A DNA stretch of 34,851 nt from Zygnema cylindricum (taxonomy: Eukaryota; Streptophyta; Zygnematophyceae; Zygnematales; Zygnemataceae), in contig JBBHKE010003549.1 in NCBI GenBank assembly GCA_037447655.1, forward strand, positions 1-34,851, given 5' to 3'. Under the pieces are notes generated by a model. That model was not told the origin of the DNA, searched no databases, and saw nothing but the letters and a program-made list of their open reading frames with translations. This document shows positions 10,340 to 19,944 of this stretch, piece after piece; the stretch's first letter is position 1; every line of letters starts with the position of its first letter. Both the position numbers and the translations under genes were made by a program.

Positions 10340-11940
10340 ATAAATAGCATGTTAACAATGATTTACAATGTCCTATATTGAAGTTGAAGAAGGAAAGAAT
10401 AAGATTGTTGATGCACTAACAAAATTTTGAGCGATTCAGCACCTATTTGCATTAAAATTTTAAGGGTTTCACTCGAATGTAGGACACCTTGCTATTAAGC
10501 CCATTCATTATTTATTTGAAGAACACTACACAAACTTGTGGGAACGCCTACATGATAAGAAATAAGTAACTGGGGGCGTAATGCGTAGTAAACTTTTACT
10601 TGTACTCAAAGTTTGTGCTTTGGGCTTCTCTTCATAGTCCTAGCAGCAGTTGCCAATTTATGTTACACTTATGAACAAATATGGCTGACTTTATTAAAAA
10701 GTGCGATGGTAAACCATCTTATGTGTGACTGATGCGGGAAACACTAGTAGGTCATTAGGGCAAAAGCCACTCAGGGATGGGAAGGCCATCCTTAAAGGAA
10801 ATAGTCTTTATTAGGAAAAGTGACAAAAGGGTTTGTAAAAAGATTACGGCTATGCGACTGGATTTTGTTGGTATACCAAGGAGAATGCATTCGCAACTTC
10901 GAAAAAAAGAAGGTAAATTTGTTAACATTAATCAGAAAAGGAACTTATTGGAGGAAAATCGTAAAAAAACAAAAAACAAAGTGTCGCTTTCCACCCTTAA
11001 TTAACAATGTTCAAATGGAAAGTTGTTCACATCTTAATTAAATGTCTAGATTAATATGACATTACTTTTACTTCTTATCTTTACTACAGACCTTATAATT
11101 CTTATCTTTACTATGTACCTTTACTTCTTATTTTTACTTCTTATTTTTTCTTCTGATCTTCACTTCTTATCTTTATTTCCTTAGTACTAATAGTATCTAG
11201 GAGTGAGGGAGGGAGGGAGGGAGGGAGGGAATACTTTTGATACCTTGTATTTAAATAAACTATTTCATGGTCGACACTGTTTTACCTTATCATTGTATAT
11301 TTATATTATACAATACTAATATTACCATAATATATAATTATACAGATAATGTGTACAGTGACAGTTATAATGTTTACTGATTATTATGATATACGATATC
11401 TAGTCCCAATAACTAGGCAATCTCTCCTTTAATTTCTTTATTTCACTTTTCGTAAATTTATGTCAGTTGTTTTAAACACATTTAATACACGCAAATACAA
11501 TATGCTAATAAATTAAATTGTACCCCATTTTACTTTTATTTGTCAATTGACGCCGAAATTTAATACGTTATTTGCTCTCTTAGTTAATGGATAAAATAAA
11601 TTCAATAAAAGAAACAAATCAATTAAGCGGGAAAATGAAAAAAATAAAATTAATTAGAAGGAAAAAAATGAAGAAGATTCTTCCTCTTACAAGCGCTTCT
11701 CAACCATTTTATTTTTATATTTTTTATTTTAAGGTAAATAGAGTTCCCTTCTCTCCCTCAAATTATCTGAAAAAAAAAAAAAAACAAACAATAATAACAC
11801 TCACAACAAATAAAACATACATTTTGCACAAAGCCTTTAAACTTTCTATTTCTAGAACTCTAAAAGATTTCCTGAGATGTATTTTAAAAAAAAAGGAAAA
11901 AAAAAAATGAAAGATACAAAATAGCATAAGAAGTTAAGAA
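10340..11940. other. AT-rich intergenic stretch, no gene recognised
   Basis: Contains repeated CTTCTTATCTTTACT units (about 11070-11185), a GGGA run (separate entry) and poly-A stretches. Short lysine-rich open frames are low complexity. Confidence 0.45.
11207..11229 (+). repeat. (GGGA) run: six GGG tracts with single-A loops
   Basis: Six GGG triplets each separated by one A. This fits the standard G-quadruplex pattern with the shortest loops. No gene is adjacent. Confidence 0.85.
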
Positions 11941-11941
11941 C

Positions 11942-12183
11942 TACACCTCGAATCGCTATTAGGGTTAATAATTTTTTCGCCAATCAAAACATCTTTCCTC
12001 CGTGCACACTTGTCTGATTTTCAATTTGAGACCGCCAATCGGAAGCTGAGAAACTTACCTTTCAATGGCAACCTTTCAATGGCAACCTTTCAATGGCATC
12101 CGTCAGATATACAGTGTGTGTTCGGAGAAACAATGTTTTAAGAAACAAAAAAAACATTAACACTAACAGCGATTCACGGTGTA
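11942..12183. mobile_element. MITE copy 2, inverted relative to copy 1, with an internal 14-bp triplication
   Basis: 242 bp flanked by TA. Left end CACCTCGAATCGCTATTAG, right end complement of CACCGTGAATCGCTGTTAG. The interior matches copy 1 in reverse complement. ACCTTTCAATGGCA is tandemly present three times at 12057-12098, which accounts for most of the extra length. Confidence 0.75.
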
Positions 12184-12950
12184 CTGATCAAAAAACTAAA
12201 ATTAACAAAAAAAATTGCCTATAAAACAAAAAAAGGAAAGAAAGGGGAAAACAAAGGACAAAAACAAAAGACCAGAAAATGAAAAAGTAAAATAAAAAAT
12301 TAGAAGGAAAAAAATAAGAAAAAAAAGAGTTAAAAGAGAAAAAGTGATATCAGGAGTTTTAAAATTCACTTTTTCATGATTTATTTTAAAATTTAAAACA
12401 AAAAGAAAATTGTGGAATCCTGAAAACACCTAAATCTTCTTTGTTTTCCACACCTCTCTCCTCCTCCTCTTTTCCCCTTTCTCTCTTTCCCTCTCTCCTC
12501 CTTTCCCTCTTTCCCCGTTTTTTTTTTTAAGGATACAATATAGAACCATAGACTTTTTTTCCTTCATCCCGAAGTTTTTTAATTTTCGGGGGAAAATGAA
12601 GTTAAATTTAAAAAAAAAAGGGGAAAAAAATCAATCTAGAAAGCAAGACAAATGAACTTTTCGACAAACGAAAAAAAAAAAAAAAAAACCAAGAAAAACC
12701 TAGCTTTTTTTCCAAACATACAAAAGTACCAAACCTAAAAAAAAAAAAAAAGCTAAAAAGCAAAACAAAAAACAAAAAAAAAAAGCTTCATAGCTTCAAG
12801 TCCTCAAAACTTCAAAACTACAAAACAAAAAAACTACAAAAAAGGGCAATGGAAAAACTGAAGAAAAAAAAACTAAGCCGAAAAAAAAAGGGGGGGGGGG
12901 GGGGGGGGGGGGGGGAGGGGTACCAGTTAATTCACACTCTCCTGTCCACA
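12184..12950. other. Poly-A and pyrimidine-rich 3' flank of the LHC-like gene
   Basis: Long A runs alternate with a C/T tract (12436-12520). Probably includes the 3' UTR of the minus-strand gene at 12951-13619. No other gene seen. Confidence 0.45.
12890..12915 (+). repeat. 26-nt G homopolymer
   Basis: Uninterrupted G run following nine A, ended by AGGGG. On the LHC-like gene's strand it is poly-C about 35 nt past the stop codon. Confidence 0.85.
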
Positions 12951-13619
12951 CTAATTAGGCCACACACTCTTCCTCTCTTTCTCCCATTTAATATAAAGAG
13001 CCGCGACTCCCAAAATAAAATAAATTTGAATACTTAAAGTCGATGAATCGTGATAAGTCAAAAGACTTTGACCGGAAGTCAACTCTACCGCAATTAATGC
13101 GGCCAATCCGATCGCAGCAAATTTCCCGTGCAATTTTTCAGCATATTCCGAAAACCCCAATTCAATCGGAAATCCTCCGGATTTGGGATCGGAAATAGGG
13201 ACTGGAGGCAAAACAATGTCTTCTTTCATTTTTTTCGGAGCGCTGCTCGAAGAACTATTTTGGGTCTGCCCGAAGTCGAATTCGGTTTCTCCTGCTTTTC
13301 TCATTTTTCGAATTTCGGCTTTTTTTCCGGTCCCACTCCCTCCCCTTCGGATTCCGGCCAATCGGGCTTCAAAATCATCCTCGGAATCGGAAACTTTTTC
13401 TTCACTTTCTGCTGCCCGAATCAAAAATTTCCGCTGCCCAAAATTGTTTTCGGTACCACGACGACCAGTGGTTAATGAGCGAATTGTCGAAAAGTTTCGA
13501 GAAGAAAATTTTCCTAAAAGCTCTTTCGAAGACTGAATTTGGGAAGTAATTGGAGAACTAGCGGAAAAAGTGGTTCCATGTGGGACGAGAGAGAGAGAGG
13601 TTGAAAATATGGCAGTCAT
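12951..13619 (-). CDS. Plastid LHC/HLIP-like membrane protein, intronless
   Basis: 222 residues, one uninterrupted exon. Residues 1-69 are Ser/Thr/Arg-rich with no acidic residue before about 56, as in chloroplast transit peptides; IRA-AES at 67-72 is a plausible processing site. Residues 70-135 are charged, with a Ser run at 122-126. The conserved part is residues 137-222: GFSEYAEKLHGKFAAIGLAA matches the light-harvesting-like helix pattern ExxNGRxAMxG, with His164 and Lys166 in place of Asn and Arg, and Glu179 further on. The first helix spans about 167-187; a second hydrophobic segment follows at about 196-210, and the C-terminus is KWEKERKSVWPN. Such proteins sit in thylakoids and bind or manage chlorophyll, often under light stress. 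I cannot assign a named orthologue. Function beyond LHC-like is inference. Confidence 0.8.
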   Translation of the reverse strand: MTAIFSTSLSLVPHGTTFSASSPITSQIQSSKELLGKFSSRNFSTIRSLTTGRRGTENNFGQRKFLIRAAESEEKVSDSEDDFEARLAGIRRGGSGTGKKAEIRKMRKAGETEFDFGQTQNSSSSSAPKKMKEDIVLPPVPISDPKSGGFPIELGFSEYAEKLHGKFAAIGLAALIAVELTSGQSLLTYHDSSTLSIQIYFILGVAALYIKWEKERKSVWPN

Positions 13620-14920
13620 GGTTACTAAAAAGAAAAAAAAGGGGTTTACTGGTTTTTTTTTTGGAGTATCTCTGGTTTATTTTCAAGAAGTTAAGCGCAG
13701 ACCTTATTTTTTTGTTGGTCTAATTTTTTTTTTCCCCTGGAAAACAAACCGCACCCCCCAAAAAAAACAAAGGAGAGAAGAAAAGAAAAAAGGAAGAGAG
13801 GTTTAATACTTTGTAAGAAAAACGCAACAACAAAAAAAAAGATTACGATTCGGTTATCTTTAAAATTTAAAAATGCACTTTAAAATGAATCGGATTTTGT
13901 CGACAAGAGAAAAACAGTTTAAAAAATGAAGAATAAAATAACTTAATAAAAAAAATTAGACATTTTTCCTTCTTTTCTATTGTAACATCTCAAAATTAAA
14001 AAAATCCATTTTGGGTTCAACTCATTAGTGCATTGTCTCCAATTGATTTGAATCTCACTTTGGAAAAAAATCTCCTTTTTTTTTAAACAAACAAATCTAT
14101 ACTTCAAACCAAAGCATATCGACACAAATGTGTTAAAAAAAAAAAAAGGAAAATCCTTCCATCTTTTATCTAAACAGCTATATATTTGATTTACAGCTTC
14201 TTTTTCCTTTATTTATGAATTTAATTAGTATTATTATTACTATTATTATTAATAATGTATACTTCTTTTTTTTAACTTCAAAAAAATTAAGCTCAGATGC
14301 AATTTAAGAATAGTGAAAATTTCCAAACTGAGGTGCATACGAAAAGAGGGAAGGAAAGGGAGAGGGAAAAGGAGAGAGGAAAAAGAGGGAAAGAGAGAGA
14401 GAGAGAAGGGAGGGAAAGAGAGCAAAAAGGAGAGAGTGAGAAAGAGAGAAAGGAAAAAAGAGAGAGGAAAAGAGAGGAGGAGCGCGATAAAGAGAGAGAG
14501 GGGAGGAAGAGGGAAAGAGAGACTGAAGAAAAGGGAGAAGGAAGTAAAGAACGTGATAGAAGAGAGGGAGAGAGAGAAAGAGAGAGAGGGAGCTAGAAAG
14601 AAAGAGAGGGAGAGATAGAGGAAGAAAGAGAAGGACAAGGAGAGAGAGAAGAAAGGAGAGAGAGAGAAAAACCTTAAACAAAACGGAAAGGGAGAGTGCA
14701 AGAGAGGTTAGGGATACTTTTTAGTTTTTACAGCGGGTAAAGTTAGGGTTAGAACCATTTCTCACCTTCTTCCTTCTCCAAAAATGAAATGGAAAAAATA
14801 GCCAACCTACAGTAGACTAACAGTCAGACATAAAAATGTCAAACAAGAAAAAAGTGTGAATTATAATGATAAATTGTATAAAACATTTATATTATTTCTA
14901 AGTAAATATCTTAAATTTAA
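13620..14920. other. Intergenic stretch, likely including the LHC-like promoter
   Basis: AT-rich with many A/T homopolymers; 13620-13810 directly precedes the LHC-like gene (minus sense). A long purine tract lies at 14336-14680. No coding sequence recognised. Confidence 0.45.
14336..14680 (+). repeat. 345-bp almost pure purine (GA-rich) tract
   Basis: Plus strand is nearly all G/A (GAGAGA, GGGA, AAAGAG) with only scattered pyrimidines. The long Arg/Glu/Lys and Ser/Leu/Phe open frames here are by-products of this composition. Confidence 0.85.
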
Positions 14921-14926
14921 CATCAA

Positions 14927-15010
14927 GTCAGGGTGGCCGAGTGGTCTAAGGCGCCAGACTCAAGTTCTGGTCCTCGTTAGAGGGCAGGGGTTCGAACCCC
15001 CTTCCTGACA
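14927..15010 (+). tRNA. tRNA-Leu (CAA anticodon), no intron
   Basis: Acceptor arm GTCAGGG pairs with TCCTGAC (one G-T pair), discriminator A at 15010. D arm GCCGAGTGGTCTAAGGC; anticodon stem CCAGA/TCTGG is perfect; loop CTCAAGT places CAA at 14961-14963. A long variable arm (TCCTCGTTAGAGGGC) is typical of tRNA-Leu. T arm AGGGG-TTCGAAC-CCCCT. Internal promoter A box TGGCCGAGTGG at 14934-14944, B box GGTTCGAACCC at 14989-14999, and TTTT terminator at 15039-15042. Nuclear type and apparently functional. Confidence 0.97.
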
Positions 15011-15038
15011 CAGAAGTTAAAATTGCTTCATTTGCACA

Positions 15039-15042
15039 TTTT
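15039..15042 (+). terminator. RNA polymerase III TTTT terminator of tRNA-Leu
   Basis: First run of four T after the tRNA, 29 nt past its 3' end. Confidence 0.7.
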
Positions 15043-15205
15043 ATAACCTTATCATATGTGCGCATTTTGTAATTTTGAAATTTCTTGGTCTTTTTCTCAA
15101 ACTCTGCGAATCTTGGCTGTTGGTTCCGCTGTCGATTTGAAACGATCTACGACAATGTATAGCCGTCCGATGCGCAGGGTTGCCTTCCGTTTCGTATGAA
15201 AACAG

Positions 15206-15426
15206 TACACCGCCAATCGTTATTAGCGTTGTGTACGCTAATTCCGTCCCGCTTTTTTTTTTATTTATTCTCAAATAGAATTATCCACACTATTTAAAAA
15301 ATACCATAATTCCTAATTAGAATAGACGATTTCTTCGAAAATTTCCAAATTCCCAATTAGCATAAACCACGCTAATTATTCGTCTACGCTAAAAAAACTT
15401 ACACGCTAATAACGATTGGCGGTGTA
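15206..15426. mobile_element. MITE copy 3, related subfamily
   Basis: 221 bp including flanking TA. Terminal inverted repeat CACCGCCAATCGTTATTAGCG is perfect at both ends, and the match continues outward through TA into ACAG/CTGT. It shares the layout CACCG-AATCG-TATTAG with the other two copies but has a different interior with CGCTAATT inverted motifs. Confidence 0.78.
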
Positions 15427-16098
15427 CTGTACAGTATCGTATGATCGTCTGTCACAATTTCTTTGTATTTTTTTGTGTTTTTCAGTTTTTGTTCTTTTAT
15501 TAAAGTTCTTAAAATCTAGGCCGTCATTACACAACAATCGCAGTAAAATTTCTCGGAGAATTGAAACCGTTCAATAAGTGCGATTATCGCTCGTTTTGAT
15601 ATCTGTACGGTGATCTGTAACATTTCTTTCCGGTAAAACTGGTCATGTGAAATAGTTTCGACCATTCTAAAAGAGATGTACGATTTATGTCCCCGTTATC
15701 GCTTGAGGAGAAATTCAGCGTTGTGAACGAACTTTGTCCACGTGTGTCTACCTAGTTTTTGCGGGAAATTGATTGGCTGATGCTCGCTTCAAATTCTGTC
15801 TTAGAGTACAGAATCCGTACGTCACTCGTGACCGCTAAATTTTCTGGATGGCTGCTAGTCTACGTGGCGATTCTATCGCCAAAGGCGTATGGAAACTTTA
15901 ATAAATTACGAGCATGCTTGTGATTTCGTACGCAACTCTGAAATCTGAATGCAACTTGAAAGTCCCAGCGTACGGAACAGACAGAATTTCAGTACGATCA
16001 GTACACTGGTAGATCTTCCTCAATTGACGGGTGAATCTGGGTTGGGTGCGTCATAATTTCTTTCTTCTCAATTCGTCCGATTTCGTACGATTCTATTG

Positions 16099-16466
16099 AT
16101 TTCCGTATGTTTCGCGATTTTTCTCGCTTACCGTACAAGTATTCCTTTTTCGGCATAGTTGTCCCGTGCGCATAATACGCACGAAACGAAGGAGCGAATA
16201 CTACGCACGATACGCATTTAACGATGAAAAAAATGTTATTAAATGCGTACCTGACTATTGACCCGTACATTTTCGTACATTTGCGTACTATTTTCGTACA
16301 TTTCAGTACTTTTAGGGTGTTTGAGGAATCGTCCGATTTGTACGATTCGTCTGATTTTGTACGACTCGTCCGGTTTTGTACGATTCGTCCGGTTTTGTAC
16401 GATTCATCCAATTTCTATATGTTTCGCGATTTTTCTCGCTTACCGTACAAGTATTCTTTTTTCGGA
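16099..16466. repeat. Direct repeat of about 57 bp, 309 bp apart
   Basis: TATGTTTCGCGATTTTTCTC followed by GCTTACCGTACAAGTATTC and TTTTTCGG occurs at about 16099-16155 and about 16408-16466, both following a TCGTCCGATTT-like unit. Confidence 0.75.
16326..16410. repeat. 19-bp tandem repeat TCGTCCGGTTTTGTACGAT, about five copies
   Basis: Successive units differ by one or two bases, the last one strongly diverged. The middle two are identical. Confidence 0.8.
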
Positions 16467-17038
16467 AACCGGACACAGTTGTCTTCGTGATCCTTAACTC
16501 TATTCTCAAACGTATAGTGGGACACTCGTTTAGGAGATTTATGAGCATATTCAAATTTTTAAAATCAAAAGTGAAAACTGCCATAGCTCCAAACCAAACA
16601 AAGTTGATCAGTACGACTAAGCACACTTGTAAAATGCCAAAACAGCTCGACCGTTGGTCATTTAGGCAGTACGTTTATCTCGTTTCGAGGTTAAGAACCT
16701 TCTAAAGAATGGCGCTTCCTCATTTTTTCTACTCAAGATTCTTTGCTGCTATTCAACTATCTGCATTGAGATGCCATCTACTAAAAAAAAAAACAAAAAA
16801 CTCAGAATATACAAATTCTATGTCCCCCACCTACAATCTACCTCAAAAAAGATGTTCTCCAAAAAAACTCGAAAACCCTCCAAACCCTAATATCCTCTGA
16901 AACTCTCTCTTTCAAACTATTTTAAGGTCAAAATTCTACTCAATCAATTTTTCACTCTTAACACGTAGTACATCTATTATTAAAAATAAAAAAAATGACA
17001 GGTAACTAAAAAACATTTAAACAAGGTAATAACTTTAC

Positions 17039-17131
17039 CTGAACTATTTGTTTGATTTTTTCTCTACTCAATCGACCTTTATTGTTGGTAATTGTTATCT
17101 TGTTATTGTGTTCGTCGTTCGATCTTGTTGT
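17039..17131 (-). pseudogene. HSP70 piece 4
   Basis: Encodes NNKITITNNKGRLSREKIKQ then IVQ before donor GTAAAG; matches HSP70 [20 protein letters not shown]. The start of the piece is uncertain. No following exon was recognised. Confidence 0.78.
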
Positions 17132-17484
17132 ATAAATTGAAAGGGGAAAAAAATAGCTTTTCTCGAAATGGTGGTGCCACAATCACATATCTTTCAAAAG
17201 ATTACCCATAAAACCAAACGAAACAAAATATTTGTTTTTATTTTCTATAACCACGGATAAAACTAAAACGAGAACGAATAATGAAAGCAAAAACAAAAAA
17301 TAAAATAAAAAAAATCAAGTACAGTAGAAAAACAGATGAATAAAAAAAGGTAAAAAAAATATCTTCATTTAACACATACAATAAAACCAACTAAGCGAAA
17401 CCTTAGGACATACTAACAACATACCATTGATAACCCTTAAGATACAACGTAACCAACAACAAAAACGATAACCGACAACAACAT

Positions 17485-17640
17485 AATTGAAAACTTACCT
17501 CAAGTGCAAACATTAAGGATCCCAACGCCTACCAATATCAAATGCAACCGACAATAACATGACCAAAAATTTACCTCAGAGTTGACATTAAGGATATAAT
17601 TTCCGTCAATATTGAAGGTGAAAGTGATTTGTGGTACCCT
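17485..17640. repeat. 76-bp tandem duplication covering the HSP70 piece 3 splice donor
   Basis: CATTAAGGAT preceded by ACCTCA-type donor complement occurs with donors at 17573 and 17497. The flanking intron sequence (CAACCGACAATAACATGA versus AACCGACAACAACATAAT) is also duplicated. Confidence 0.7.
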
Positions 17641-17736
17641 TCGTGGAGCCAGAGGAATTTAGAAAATTCAAATTCTCCATGTAAGTTGTTATCTTTTGTG
17701 CGAGCTCGTTCACCTTCGTAAACTTGAATTAATAAT
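17575..17736 (-). pseudogene. HSP70 piece 3 (start of substrate-binding domain)
   Basis: Acceptor CTAG, then [17 protein letters not shown], a one-base deletion after GEFEFS, and in the next frame [15 protein letters not shown] and ILNVNSE before donor GTAAAT. It matches HSP70 [20 protein letters not shown] and IPPAPRGVPQI. Confidence 0.85.
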
Positions 17737-17740
17737 CTAG

Positions 17741-17882
17741 CTAACCACAAAGCCATATTAATATTCGTTATGTAAAGAAACAAGTAAAAAACAATACGAA
17801 ACATCATCGTTCAAAAATAGAATGGAATGCGAGTTTCACGAATTTTGTTTATATCAACAATTTGAAATTTTTAACAGGTAAG
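17741..17882 (+). repeat. Inverted repeat, left arm (next to HSP70 piece 3)
   Basis: Matches the reverse complement of 31130-31267 at roughly 75-80% by eye. Shared landmarks: TATTAATATTC, ATGTAAAGAAACAAGTAAAA, GGAATGCGA, TCACGAAT. The arms lie at the two ends of the interval between HSP70 pieces 2 and 3. Confidence 0.75.
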
Positions 17883-17998
17883 ATCAGTTGAAATGTTGTT
17901 TTTATCCACTAATACTGTACCACAAATATAAGAATAAAATACCATTTCAAGTTTTCCAATAGATCATAATAGAATACTTTAACAACATACAACACTTT

Positions 17999-18464
17999 TG
18001 TTGAAATACAATTAAATCATTCAACAGTACTTGCTAATTCCTACACTACTTTTAGAGTTCTATTTGCTACGCTATAAGTCTTGTACTTCAATTTAGCATT
18101 ATGTACTTTATTTAGTGGAATATACATACCTTTATTAGAATTGATGATTCTTGCGCAGGAATCTCTTTAGTCTTAGATTCCTTTTTCCATAACTAGATGT
18201 ACCTTCCTAAGTTACGCTCTAAGCTGATGTACCTTTTAGAGCCTTTTTGCGGCTACCCCTTACCTCGTCTTACTATAAGACTCTCTTGTGTCGTTGTGAA
18301 TAATTATCAAAAATCAAAGACACTTGAACAACAAACCTTTTACTTGTTTCCTTATTTGTCGTTAGTTTCTTCCTTGTCCCATTTATCTTAGTATTTTTCC
18401 TTATTTGGCTTTTCTTGATACTTCGACATATTAATCTTTTCAGCCTTTTATGGCATCACATTCA
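17999..18464 (+). repeat. 5' LTR of element A
   Basis: Starts TGTTGAAATACAATTAAATC and ends CACATTCA. Shares with the 3' LTR and with fragment C the blocks CTACGCTATAAGTC and TACATACCTTTATTA. Confidence 0.9.
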
Positions 18465-18467
18465 TTA

Positions 18468-18478
18468 GGTTATGGGCC
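18468..18478 (+). other. Primer binding site of element A (half-tRNA type)
   Basis: GGTTATGGGCC, three bases after the LTR. Complementary to the anticodon arm (GGCCCAUAACC) of plant initiator tRNA-Met rather than to a tRNA 3' end. Confidence 0.8.
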
Positions 18479-19276
18479 TAGCCCTTAAATTTCTATGACT
18501 GGAAGTTTCAAATCCAGCATTTGTTTTCTTTTGAAAAAATTTGGGGACACATTAATGGCACTGTCACGTTGCATGTCCTTCCTATCGCCGGTGATGCCAC
18601 CTTTGCCAGTGTTTAGACAGCCGTCGCTTCATGGGTTGAAAAAGATTTTGTCGCGTTGTCTCGTCTTATCCTTTCCTTGGACGGCCAAATTGCAAATAGG
18701 ATTCGCCAGATGACAACTTCTCATGAGGCGTGGCAGATTTTGTGTCGCGCCTACGAAACTGACACTTGGCCACATCGATTTGCCCTACGTCGACAGTTCA
18801 ACAGCGCGCAAAAAGATAAATCCGAATCTATGCTTGTATTTATTCAAAGAGTTCAATCATTGGCTGGACGAATTAAATGTATTAATTACACAATCACTCA
18901 TGAGGATCTCATAACTGTCATTTTGGGTGGATTACCTCTCACGTTTAACTCTTTTGGAAGTACAGTTAGTACTGATACGTCCACTGTCACTTTGCAAGAT
19001 CTCACTAATCGCTTATTACATGAAGAGACGCGCTTAAATTTTAACAACCTTGTCGTTTCTAATGATGGTTCAGCGCTTTTTGTCTCTTCTCCCAAGAAAC
19101 CTCCGATGATTGCAGGATCTCAATTTTTTTGCAAATACTGCAAAGAGCGTAACCACGTCATCGACGCGTGCCCTGCATTGGCTAGGAATCGCGAAAAAGA
19201 CCGTACGGCTGGGGGACCAAGAGGACTTACTACATCAAATTCAAATCCAAAGTCTTTGTCGTTTCCCCACGCCTAA
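18472..19276 (+). pseudogene. Element A gag (UBN2-like, CCHC zinc knuckle), broken
   Basis: The ATG in the primer site (18472) is one base out of frame with gag, consistent with a single-T insertion before FYDWKFQIQHL. A stop lies at 18614-18616. The body encodes the gag core with EAWQILCRAYET and LPLTFNSF, then the zinc knuckle C-x2-C-x4-H-x4-C (CKYCKERNHVIDAC), and ends at a stop at 19274-19276. Packages retroelement RNA in functional relatives. Confidence 0.85.
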
Positions 19277-19278
19277 CA

Positions 19279-19944
19279 GTGCCACCTGGTCATGCGGCGC
19301 ACGCGGCGGTCGACTTCAATTTGCCGTACCACCCACCGCCACCGTGGTACATGACTCCTCCCTTTTGCTATCCTCTTTCAAATCTGCCGGTTTCACTTGA
19401 TGTTATTCCCCAATCCAACCAAAATATCGGATCTGCGTCACCTGCAATTGTACCCATCCCACATACACCTCCCCCACTTCCCTCCGTGGACTATGGGTAC
19501 GCATTTTCGCAATCAGGTAATCCTTCTGATTGGTTAATTGACTCAAGCGCTTCTCATCTAATGTGTTGTCAACGTGATATAATGCTTAATATGGTTCCTC
19601 TTGCCATTCCTCTGCGCATTTATTTGGGTAACGATATGATTCTAGCCACCACTCTCGTTGGACAGGTGCATATTAATTCTGGTTCTCACGGCTCTTGTTC
19701 AATCATATTGGACAAAGTTTATTTCTTACCTGACCTCAAAAAATATCTTTTTTCGGCTAGTTCAGCCCTGCGTCATAGGAGCTTTGGTGTCATCACCAAA
19801 TCCCATGTTCAATTCTTTTCTTCTAGTAAAGATATCATTGAGAGTGGCACTAGGATGGGCAATTTATATCTTTTAAACTTTTTTCATGATTTTGCTCATG
19901 CCTCTTTAGCTCATTCTCCATCTTCCTCCTGTTTTTTGACATAG
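19279..19944 (+). pseudogene. Element A protease region
   Basis: Continues the polyprotein in another frame. Proline-rich linker, then DWLIDSSASHLMCC with the catalytic Asp at 19540-19542. The family normally has D-S/T-G at this site; here the Gly position is Ser (AGC). Ends at a TAG at 19942-19944 where a Trp is expected before the integrase zinc finger. Confidence 0.8.

Larger units (their letters stand above)
15430..17030. other. GTACG-rich repeat island, no gene recognised
   Basis: 15450-16700 is rich in GTACG/CGTAC and has internal repeats (next two entries). 16700-17030 is AT-rich with nothing recognised. Open frames have low-complexity translations. Confidence 0.5.

Noticed and set aside
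13128-13536. Plus-strand open frames of 115-117 codons
   Set aside because: They are antisense to the LHC-like gene and have no family resemblance.
14249-14701. Long open frames of Ser/Leu/Phe or Arg/Glu/Lys
   Set aside because: They are produced by the purine tract; any frame stays open in such composition.
14927-15010. Plastid-derived tRNA-Leu
   Set aside because: It has A/B boxes and a TTTT terminator and lies in nuclear repeat-rich DNA, with no plastid flanking sequence.
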